A DNA stretch of 64,000 bases from an uncultured Gallionellaceae bacterium. Lineage in GTDB: Bacteria > Pseudomonadota > Gammaproteobacteria > Burkholderiales > Gallionellaceae. Position numbers and translations under genes: made by a program. Position 1 is the first letter of the stretch, and each line of letters opens with the position of its first letter. This document shows, piece by piece, positions 1-6,084 of this stretch. The notes under the pieces were generated by a model. The model had not been told where the DNA came from, did no database searches, and was given only the letters and a program-made list of their open reading frames with translations. The DNA lies in the NCBI GenBank assembly GCA_903847155.1, contig CAINCU010000028.1, positions 1 to 64,000 of the forward strand. The letters run 5' to 3'.

Positions 1-168
1 GGTTAATACGTCGCCCTTGGCGATCTGGCCGCTGCGGATGCGTTGCAGCGTAGCGGGCTGCATGCGCAATATGCCGCTGGCGACAGCGACGCGCTGGCTG
101 TTGGATTTGTCGGAAACATTCACCATGCGCGCACGGCCAGTCGTTGAAAAGTGGGTCAGCTCGCTCAT
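1..168 (-). CDS. moaC: Cyclic pyranopterin monophosphate synthase MoaC, N-terminal part (runs off window)
   Basis: Only the first 56 codons lie in the window. The translation begins [20 protein letters not shown] and continues to QIAKGDVLT, which matches the conserved MoaC N-terminus (the GRA-MV-VSDK stretch and the G-I-KGDVL stretch). In molybdenum cofactor synthesis MoaC works right after MoaA, turning the MoaA product into cyclic pyranopterin monophosphate in the cytoplasm. Its ATG overlaps the TGA of the upstream moeB-like gene in an ATGA arrangement (165-168), so the two are probably translationally coupled. The C-terminal catalytic residues are outside the window. Confidence 0.9.
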   Translation of the reverse strand, partial: MSELTHFSTTGRARMVNVSDKSNSQRVAVASGILRMQPATLQRIRSGQIAKGDVLT

Positions 169-938
169 TTGTTCCTCGCCAATTTCCGCGCGGCTGCGCC
201 GCATACGGTGCAGCTTTCATCGCGCTGCAAGTTGCTGCGCAGGATGTTCATATCCAGTGCGTTGATGGTCAGCAGTTTACCGCTCAGTCCGCGCTCGATT
301 CCCATCAATATTTTAAGCGCTTCAGCGGCCTGCATACTGCCGACGATGCCGACCAGCGGCGAGAATACACCGGTGGTGGCACAGCGCAATTCGGCGGCTT
401 CGCTGTCCTCGGGAAACAGGCAGTTGTAGCAGGGCGCATCGTCGCGGCGGTAATCGAACACGGCGACTTGCCCGTCGAACTTGATGGCTGCACCCGACAC
501 CAGCGGTTTGCGTTGCGCAAAGCAGGCGCGATTCACGGCATAGCGCGTGGCGAAGTTGTCACTGCAATCCAGCACGAGATCGGCCTGCGCGATCAGCTCA
601 TTCAATTGCGTTTCATCGGCGCGGAACGGCAGGGCGACGCAGGCGACTTCGGGATTGATTTCGTGCAGCGCAGTTTGCGCCGAAACGACTTTGGGTTGTC
701 CCACCGTTGCCGTGCGGTGGATGATCTGCCGTTGCAGGTTGCTCAAATCCACGCTGTCGTGGTCGCACAGTAGCAGCTTGCCCACACCGCTGGCCGCCAG
801 ATACAGCGCGGCGGGCGAACCTAGTCCGCCCAGCCCCACGATCAATACTGTTGCGCCCAGCAGTTTCTGCTGCCCCTCGACGCCGATCTCGTTGAGCAGG
901 ATGTGGCGGCCATAGCGGGTGAGTTGTTGGTCGTTCAT
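165..938 (-). CDS. moeB: Molybdopterin-synthase adenylyltransferase MoeB (HesA/MoeB/ThiF family)
   Basis: This 257-residue E1-like enzyme would adenylate the C-terminal glycine of MoaD (or ThiS) so that the carrier can receive sulfur. The nucleotide-binding glycine motif GLGGLGSP is near residue 35, followed by the DLSNLQRQ segment typical of MoeB/ThiF. Two CxxC pairs (CYNC near residue 170 and CTVC near 243) form the structural zinc site. Length fits the family (about 250). The genes on either side, moaA and moaC, favour MoeB over ThiF, although one protein may serve both pathways. It lies 9 bases after moaA and overlaps moaC by 4. Confidence 0.88.
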   Translation of the reverse strand: MNDQQLTRYGRHILLNEIGVEGQQKLLGATVLIVGLGGLGSPAALYLAASGVGKLLLCDHDSVDLSNLQRQIIHRTATVGQPKVVSAQTALHEINPEVACVALPFRADETQLNELIAQADLVLDCSDNFATRYAVNRACFAQRKPLVSGAAIKFDGQVAVFDYRRDDAPCYNCLFPEDSEAAELRCATTGVFSPLVGIVGSMQAAEALKILMGIERGLSGKLLTINALDMNILRSNLQRDESCTVCGAAARKLARNK

Positions 939-947
939 GATGACTCG

Positions 948-2012
948 CTAGCCGCCGATATAGGACATTTCGATTTTTCTCGCGGGATACTCGCTGGCCG
1001 CATGGCGTAGTTGCGAATAGCGGTCAGCACGCGTTTTCCAACTATCCGCCATCATGCGGGTTAGCGTACTGTCGTCCGCGCCATCGCGCAGCGGTGCGCG
1101 CAAATCCAGCCCGTCGTCCGCGAACAGGCAGTGATACAGTTTGCCGTCGGTGGCCAAGCGCACGCGGCTGCACTCGTGGCAGAACGCCTGCGTGACCGAA
1201 GCAATCACGCCGATCTCGCCGCCGCCATCGGCGTAACGCCAGCGCTCCACCACCTCGCCGCTGTAGTTTGGATCAAGCTGTTGCAGCGGGAAGTGCCCGC
1301 CAATATGGTCGAGAATGGCGCGTGCCGGAACGACATCTTCCATGCTCCAGCCGTTGCTGCTGCCGACATCCATGTATTCGATGAAGCGCAGCACGATGCC
1401 GCTGTGACGAAAGTGCTGTGCCATCGGCACGATCTCGTGCTCGTTCACACCGCGCTTGACCACCATGTTGACTTTCAGCGTGTCCAGACCTGCCGCCTGC
1501 GCTGCCGCGATACCTTGCAGCACATCGGCCACGGGTACATTCGTATCGCTCATGCGCTTGAACGTGGCATCGCTTAAACCATCCAGACTCACCGTCACGC
1601 GATTCAATCCGGCATCTTTTAGCGCCTGTGCTTTGCGCGCCAGCAGCACAGCGTTGGTGGTCATTGCGATTTCCGGCGCTTGGCCTTGCAGCGTTCGCAG
1701 GCATGCGAGTTTCTCGATGAGCCGTTCGATGCCGTGTCGCAGCAGCGGCTCGCCGCCGGTCAGCCGAATCTTGCTCACGCCCAAGCGCATGAACAGGCGC
1801 GCCAGACGTTCGATTTCCTCGAAGCTCAGTAATGCGCTGCGTGCCAGGTATGTGTGACTCTCGTCGAATGTCTTGCGCGGCATGCAGTAGGTGCAGCGCA
1901 GATTGCAGCGATCCGTGACCGAGATGCGCAGGTCGTGCAGCGGGCGCTGCAGGCTATCCAGTATTGGCAACGCATAATCGCGTTCCTCGTTCATGGCATG
2001 AGATTCCGCCAT
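948..2012 (-). CDS. moaA: GTP 3',8-cyclase MoaA (radical SAM)
   Basis: MoaA performs the first step of molybdenum cofactor synthesis, the radical-SAM cyclisation of GTP. The N-terminal 4Fe-4S site is CxxxCxxC (C36, C40, C43). A TGGEPLL motif follows at about residue 87. The second, GTP-binding cluster is visible as CHEC plus a further cysteine 13 residues on. The protein ends in the conserved Gly-Gly needed for activity. At 354 residues it is slightly long. A second ATG at 1994 (protein beginning [10 protein letters not shown]) is also possible; neither start has a convincing ribosome-binding site. It starts 6 bases after the tatC stop, within the same run of genes. Confidence 0.92.
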   Translation of the reverse strand: MAESHAMNEERDYALPILDSLQRPLHDLRISVTDRCNLRCTYCMPRKTFDESHTYLARSALLSFEEIERLARLFMRLGVSKIRLTGGEPLLRHGIERLIEKLACLRTLQGQAPEIAMTTNAVLLARKAQALKDAGLNRVTVSLDGLSDATFKRMSDTNVPVADVLQGIAAAQAAGLDTLKVNMVVKRGVNEHEIVPMAQHFRHSGIVLRFIEYMDVGSSNGWSMEDVVPARAILDHIGGHFPLQQLDPNYSGEVVERWRYADGGGEIGVIASVTQAFCHECSRVRLATDGKLYHCLFADDGLDLRAPLRDGADDSTLTRMMADSWKTRADRYSQLRHAASEYPARKIEMSYIGG

Positions 2013-2018
2013 CGCATG

Positions 2019-2741
2019 CTACTTGGCAGCCGGTGGCCGCATTCTGGCGGCGACGATGACACCGACCTCATACAGCAGCCACATCGGTATCGCCAGCATG
2101 CATTGCGACACCACATCCGGCGGCGTCATGATGGCGCCGACGACGAATGCGCCGACGATGATATAGGGACGCGCTTCGCGCAATTTTTGGACATTCACCA
2201 CGCCCATGCGCACCAGCACGACGACCGCCACTGGAACCTGAAATGCGATGCCGAAAGCCATGAACATGCCCAGCACGAAGCTGAGATATTTGTCGATATC
2301 GGTCATCATAGCCACACCATGCGGTGTACTGGCGATGACGAATCTGAATACTGCCGGAAACACCAGGAAATAGGCGAAGGCCATGCCTGTCAAAAATAAC
2401 AGCAAGCTGGACAAAATAATGGGAAACAAGAAACGTTTTTCATGCGCATACAAACCGGGCGCAATGAATTTCCAAATTTGCAGCAGAATGAAAGGCAGGG
2501 TAATCAGAAATGCCGCCATCAGCGCCACCTTGACCGGCACGAAGAACGGCGTAGTGACATCGGTCGCTATCATTTGCGTGCCAAGCGGCAGTCTGGACAG
2601 CAGAGGCTGCGCCAGCAGCGTGTATAAATCCGAAGCCCAAGGCATCAGGCAAAGGAATACCAGCACCAGCGCGATCAATGAATGGGTAATGCGGGTGCGC
2701 AGCTCGAGGAGGTGCGTAATCAGGGTCTGGTTGGAATTCAC
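2019..2741 (-). CDS. tatC: Sec-independent protein translocase TatC
   Basis: TatC is the polytopic inner-membrane receptor that binds twin-arginine signal peptides with TatB. The 240-residue protein shows the expected six hydrophobic segments, the N-terminal LITHLLELRTRI motif, and the conserved FFVPVKVAL and FAFG-like regions (MAFGIAFQVPV). Its ATG overlaps the tatB stop by 4 bases (ATGA). It sits in a tatABC set directly upstream of moaA; many Tat substrates carry molybdenum cofactor, so the linkage makes functional sense. Confidence 0.95.
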   Translation of the reverse strand: MNSNQTLITHLLELRTRITHSLIALVLVFLCLMPWASDLYTLLAQPLLSRLPLGTQMIATDVTTPFFVPVKVALMAAFLITLPFILLQIWKFIAPGLYAHEKRFLFPIILSSLLLFLTGMAFAYFLVFPAVFRFVIASTPHGVAMMTDIDKYLSFVLGMFMAFGIAFQVPVAVVVLVRMGVVNVQKLREARPYIIVGAFVVGAIMTPPDVVSQCMLAIPMWLLYEVGVIVAARMRPPAAK

Positions 2742-3097
2742 GGCTTTTCGTTCGGCAAAGTGGGCGTGACTGCGGGTGTGGCGGATGGGTTCGGCTCACT
2801 CTGCGACTTTGCCACCTCGCGTTCCATCTGCTGCACTTCGTGGTTGACGTCGCTAGTGACCTGCTGCATCGAACGCTCCAGCGCATCGGCCTCGGCTTTG
2901 ATTTTGCGCTCCAGCGTACGCAGCTCCTCTACCTCCATGCTGCTGCTAACCTCCTGCTTGATCTGGTTGACATAACGCTGCAGCTTTCCCCACATTTTTC
3001 CCATTGTGCGCGCCACTTGCGGCAGACGCTCGGGCCCGATGACCACAAGCGCCACCACCATGATGACCGTTATTTCTCCGAAACTGATTTCGAACAT
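2738..3097 (-). CDS. tatB: Sec-independent protein translocase TatB
   Basis: TatB is a single-span membrane protein with a long amphipathic, charged region that forms the signal-peptide receptor with TatC. The protein starts MFEISFGEITVIMVVALVVI, followed by the diagnostic GPERLP motif and a coiled, Glu/Lys-rich helix to about residue 100, then a Pro-rich tail. I chose the second of two adjacent Met codons (3097 rather than 3100) because MF-I-F-E is the usual TatB start. It overlaps tatC by 4 bases. Confidence 0.93.
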   Translation of the reverse strand: MFEISFGEITVIMVVALVVIGPERLPQVARTMGKMWGKLQRYVNQIKQEVSSSMEVEELRTLERKIKAEADALERSMQQVTSDVNHEVQQMEREVAKSQSEPNPSATPAVTPTLPNEKP

Positions 3098-3181
3098 CAA
3101 TACCCCACTCCACCGCCAGACGGCAATAGCATCGAGCTATGAGTGCCTGACTGTTACTTCGCCGTCGATAACCAGCTTGCT

Positions 3182-3346
3182 CTAGCGCAACTGTTTGCTG
3201 GAGCTTTCATCGGATTTCGCGGCATCTTTGAAATTCTTGACTGCCGCACCCAGATCGCTGCCGATGTTGCGCAGCTTGCTGGTGCCAAATATCAACAATA
3301 CGACCAGCAACACAATCAACCAATGCCAAATACTGAATGAGCCCAT
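3182..3346 (-). CDS. tatA: Sec-independent protein translocase TatA (54 residues)
   Basis: This short gene lies between apbC and tatB. The translation starts [20 protein letters not shown] and continues [19 protein letters not shown], ending SSSKQLR. That is the TatA signature: a membrane helix after SIWHWLIV, the FG-x-KLR--G-DLG hinge and an amphipathic helix. TatA polymerises to form the translocation pore. At 54 residues it is at the short end for TatA (usually 60-90) because the charged tail is brief. A strong GGAGGA ribosome-binding site lies 4 bases before the ATG (3351-3356). The apbC stop is 15 bases upstream. Confidence 0.93.
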   Translation of the reverse strand: MGSFSIWHWLIVLLVVLLIFGTSKLRNIGSDLGAAVKNFKDAAKSDESSSKQLR

Positions 3347-3361
3347 TGCTTCCTCCTAACG

Positions 3362-4453
3362 TTAGGTGTTCTGTACCACAATCTTGGGGAACGCCGCGCT
3401 GTGGTCTTGCGCCATCTCGCCAACCTTGACCGCGATGCGCCGTGCGATCTGCTTGTAATCCCGAGCCAGCTTGCCATCGGGATCGGCCACTACGGTAGGC
3501 TTGCCGGAGTCTGCCTGCACGCGGATGCGAATGTCCAGCGGCAGACTGCCGAGGAATTCGGTGTTGTAGTCGGCACACATTTTCTCGCCGCCGCCTGCGC
3601 CGAAGATATGCTCTTCATGGCCGCAATTGGAACAGATATGCGTACTCATATTTTCCACGATACCGACGATATTGATGCCGGTCTTTTCGAACATCTTGAG
3701 CCCCTTGCGCGCATCCAGCAGCGCAATGTCCTGCGGCGTAGTCACGATCACCGCGCCAGTGACAGGCACTTTTTGCGCCAGCGTAAGCTGGATGTCGCCG
3801 GTACCCGGCGGCAAGTCCACCACCAGATAATCGAGATTATCCCACCGTGTCTGGTGCAGCAATTGATCCAGCGCCTGTGTCACCATCGGGCCGCGCCAGA
3901 TCATCGGCGTGTCGGCATCAATGAGAAAACCGATGGACATGGCCTGCAAGCCGTGGCTCAGCATCGGCTGCATGCTCTTGCCATCAACTGATTCAGGCTG
4001 GCCGCTGATGCCCAACATGGTGGGTTGCGACGGGCCGTAGATGTCGGCATCCAGTATGCCGACGCGCGCGCCTTCGGCAGCCAGCGCCAGCGCCAGATTC
4101 ACCGCCGTCGTGCTCTTGCCGACGCCACCCTTGCCGCTGGCCACGGCGATGATGTTCTTCACGCCCTCAACCAGCTTCACGCCGCGCTGCACTGCATGCG
4201 GCACGACTTTGCTGCTTACGCTGGCGCTGACTTTGCCGACACCCGGCAGTGCGGATTTAAGGTGCGCTTCGACCAGCGCGCGAATCTCGTCCCATATGCT
4301 TTTTGCCGGATAGCCGAGAGAAATATCGAGAGAAACATCAGTGCCGCTAATTTTGATGTTCTTCACGGATTTGCCGCTGACGAAATCTTTTTTGGTGTTG
4401 GGATCGATCAGGTTCTTCAACGCATTTTGTACATCGACATCAGTGAAACTCAT
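3362..4453 (-). CDS. apbC: Iron-sulfur cluster carrier ATPase ApbC/Mrp
   Basis: A 363-residue Mrp/NBP35-type P-loop ATPase that binds and hands over Fe-S clusters in the cytoplasm. It has an N-terminal MIP18-like domain (about 1-85), a deviant Walker A motif GKGGVGKST around residue 110, and the CSNC cysteine pair that binds the bridging cluster near residue 282. The start at 4453 is chosen over an upstream in-frame start (4549) because AGGAG lies just before it and the MSFTDVDVQ start fits the family. It heads the tatABC-moaA-moeB-moaC run, and MoaA needs Fe-S clusters. Confidence 0.93.
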   Translation of the reverse strand: MSFTDVDVQNALKNLIDPNTKKDFVSGKSVKNIKISGTDVSLDISLGYPAKSIWDEIRALVEAHLKSALPGVGKVSASVSSKVVPHAVQRGVKLVEGVKNIIAVASGKGGVGKSTTAVNLALALAAEGARVGILDADIYGPSQPTMLGISGQPESVDGKSMQPMLSHGLQAMSIGFLIDADTPMIWRGPMVTQALDQLLHQTRWDNLDYLVVDLPPGTGDIQLTLAQKVPVTGAVIVTTPQDIALLDARKGLKMFEKTGINIVGIVENMSTHICSNCGHEEHIFGAGGGEKMCADYNTEFLGSLPLDIRIRVQADSGKPTVVADPDGKLARDYKQIARRIAVKVGEMAQDHSAAFPKIVVQNT

Positions 4454-4551
4454 CTGGCTCTCCTGCAATATATATCGTGGGGTGTGGATTCTAAACCAAA
4501 CAGGGCCTGCAAAGACATGACTGTATAAGCGGTCAATCTGGCCGACCAACT

Positions 4552-4622
4552 CGTCATTCCGGCCTGCGCCGGATAACCAGCGACTTGCCCGCTTGCAGGC
4601 TTAGTCGAATGGCTAGTAGTTC
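4552..4622. repeat. Two abutting dispersed intergenic repeats
   Basis: Bases 4552-4573 are a truncated copy of a CGTCATTCCGGC palindrome whose full form is at 22526-22553. Bases 4573-4622 start with ATAACCAGCGACTTG and end with TAGTCGAATGGCTAGT; a clear second copy is at 23086-23141. The outer arms are partly self-complementary, so it can fold as a hairpin. The gap holds no gene. Confidence 0.7.
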
Positions 4623-4652
4623 CACCAATAACGGGCTAATAAGTTTTTCGAG

Positions 4653-4682
4653 ATAAAAAACCCCGCCGATCAAGGCGGGGTT
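4653..4682 (-). terminator. Intrinsic terminator of the electron-transfer gene cluster
   Basis: On the minus strand a 9-base-pair stem (AACCCCGCC, loop TTGATC, GGCGGGGTT) is followed by a run of T. It lies 38 bases after the tetraheme cytochrome stop and insulates the cluster from apbC. This is a textbook Rho-independent terminator. Confidence 0.9.
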
Positions 4683-4720
4683 CAGGTGATGGCAACGCAA
4701 TACTGCGTTACAACATCTTA

Positions 4721-5317
4721 TTACTGCTCATCAGGATCCACGTACTCTTTCGGCAGTTTGTGGGCAATACCCTTATGGCAGTCGATGCAAGTCAGGCCAT
4801 CGTCTTTCGCCTTCATGTGCTTGTTGAAGATGGTCTGCTTTTGTTTCTCCCCGCTCATGGCGTCGAAATTATGGCAGTTTAGGCATTCACGCGAACCGGA
4901 AGCCTTCATGCGCGCCCATTCGTGTGTAGCCAACTCCATGCGGTGCGCTTCGAATTTCTCCGGCGTATCCACAAAGCCAGTGACCTTGCCCCAAAGTTCA
5001 TTGCTTGCCTGAATCTTGCGCAGCATCTTGTGACCCCAATCCCTAGGCACATGGCAATCAGGACAGATTGCGCGCACGCCGGTTCGGTTCGAATAGTGAA
5101 TGGTTTGCTTGTATTCCTGATACACGGTGTCACGCATTTCATGACAGCCAATACAGAACTCCAGCCTGTTTGTCTGTTCCAGCGCGGTATTGAAGCCACC
5201 CCAGAAAATGATACCGGCGAAAAAACCCACTACCAGCAATCCCAGTAGGGAATATTTTGCACTTGGTGTTCTGAGCATAGTCCATGTGCGCTTCAGCATG
5301 CCTGGTTTGTTATCCAT
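4721..5317 (-). CDS. cymA: Tetraheme c-type cytochrome, NapC/NirT/CymA family (inner-membrane quinol dehydrogenase)
   Basis: A 198-residue membrane-anchored cytochrome with one transmembrane helix (about 23-43) and a periplasmic domain with four CXXCH heme sites (C55, C85, C145, C177). This is the NapC/NirT layout. CymA of Shewanella and its counterpart in the Sideroxydans mto cluster link the quinone pool to periplasmic cytochromes. Here it probably exchanges electrons between the quinone pool and the decaheme/monoheme carriers encoded upstream; the direction (Fe(II) oxidation or metal reduction) cannot be read from the sequence. It is the last gene before the terminator at 4653-4682, and another terminator-like hairpin precedes it at 5370-5397. 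Confidence 0.9.
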   Translation of the reverse strand: MDNKPGMLKRTWTMLRTPSAKYSLLGLLVVGFFAGIIFWGGFNTALEQTNRLEFCIGCHEMRDTVYQEYKQTIHYSNRTGVRAICPDCHVPRDWGHKMLRKIQASNELWGKVTGFVDTPEKFEAHRMELATHEWARMKASGSRECLNCHNFDAMSGEKQKQTIFNKHMKAKDDGLTCIDCHKGIAHKLPKEYVDPDEQ

Positions 5318-5369
5318 AATTTCCTCGTTCGTTTAAATGAAAGTGCTACAACTTTTACTAGTCCAGGTG

Positions 5370-5397
5370 AAAAAAACGGGGCACAATTTCGTCCCCG
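5370..5397 (-). terminator. Terminator-like hairpin between the helix-hairpin-helix gene and cymA
   Basis: On the minus strand a CGGGG/CCCCG stem with an 11-base loop is followed directly by seven T residues. It lies 73 bases after the stop at 5471 and 52 bases before the cymA ATG. The stem is short, so it may act as a partial terminator that lowers cymA expression or separates two transcripts. Confidence 0.6.
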
Positions 5398-5470
5398 CCA
5401 AACTACCTCGCTCTGGTGAGGTTTCTATTTACTGCATAAATAGTTTGCATATCCCAAGAAGAACAAGCAC

Positions 5471-5926
5471 TTACTTCTTCTTGTTCTGCGGTTTGGCTTG
5501 CGCCATGTCTTTGGCGTTCTTTTGTTTGTCATTCGCCATGATTTTATCAATATCCTTCTTTGTCATTTTGCAGACAATCAGCCCTTTCAACTTCTCGTAG
5601 GCTGGCATAGGGATAATGTTGTCGAGGGCAAGTGCTGTTTTACTGCCAAAAGGACGGCCCGCAATAATTTTGTCGGCCTCTGCATCACTGATGCCGGGAA
5701 GCTTCTTCAATTCATCTTTTGTTGCACTGTTGATATCGACCAGCTTGATTCTGGCTGCATGCTTATGCTTGACACCAACTTTACTTTTTGCGTTGCTCGG
5801 ACCCACACCGGCCTTGGTTGCAGCTGGTTGCGGAGCATCCGTTTTAGTTCCAACTGCCAAGGACAGGCCGCTATTGAGAAGCAGCACAGTTGCAGCCAGC
5901 ACTACGGATAGAGAACGGTATTTCAT
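5471..5926 (-). CDS. Secreted helix-hairpin-helix (ComEA-like) protein inside the electron-transfer cluster
   Basis: A 151-residue protein with a cleavable signal peptide (about 1-24, ending GLSLAVG), an Ala/Lys-rich linker, and a ComEA-type helix-hairpin-helix module at about 63-118 (VDINSATKDELKKLPGISD, then a KIIAGRPF stretch). The tail is very Lys-rich. ComEA-type domains bind DNA without sequence preference, usually in the periplasm during DNA uptake. No other competence gene is nearby. It lies between the surface decaheme cytochrome gene and cymA, on the same strand, which suggests an unknown accessory role in surface electron transfer or extracellular DNA binding. Function is inferred from fold only. 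Confidence 0.75.
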   Translation of the reverse strand: MKYRSLSVVLAATVLLLNSGLSLAVGTKTDAPQPAATKAGVGPSNAKSKVGVKHKHAARIKLVDINSATKDELKKLPGISDAEADKIIAGRPFGSKTALALDNIIPMPAYEKLKGLIVCKMTKKDIDKIMANDKQKNAKDMAQAKPQNKKK

Positions 5927-5989
5927 AAAACTCCTTGTGAATCAGTTTGTAGCTACTTTGCCAGCTTATTTATCTAGTCTGGTATTAGA

Positions 5990-6019
5990 TAACCCGAATA
6001 TGTTGCCACATCCGGGTTA
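5990..6019 (-). other. Stem-loop between the surface decaheme gene and the helix-hairpin-helix gene
   Basis: TAACCCG and CGGGTTA arms enclose a 16-base loop that itself contains a short ATGTG/CATAT pairing. No T tract follows, so it is more likely a transcript-processing or stability element than a terminator. Confidence 0.45.
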
Positions 6020-6084
6020 GCCTTTAAGAAGTGGCCAGCAAACGAGGCACGATACTTTGTACCCCGCTTGATGTCACGTGGTGC

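Noticed and set aside
5471-5926. Competence (DNA uptake) operon
   Set aside because: Only a ComEA-like domain is present; no comEC, pilin or other uptake gene is nearby.
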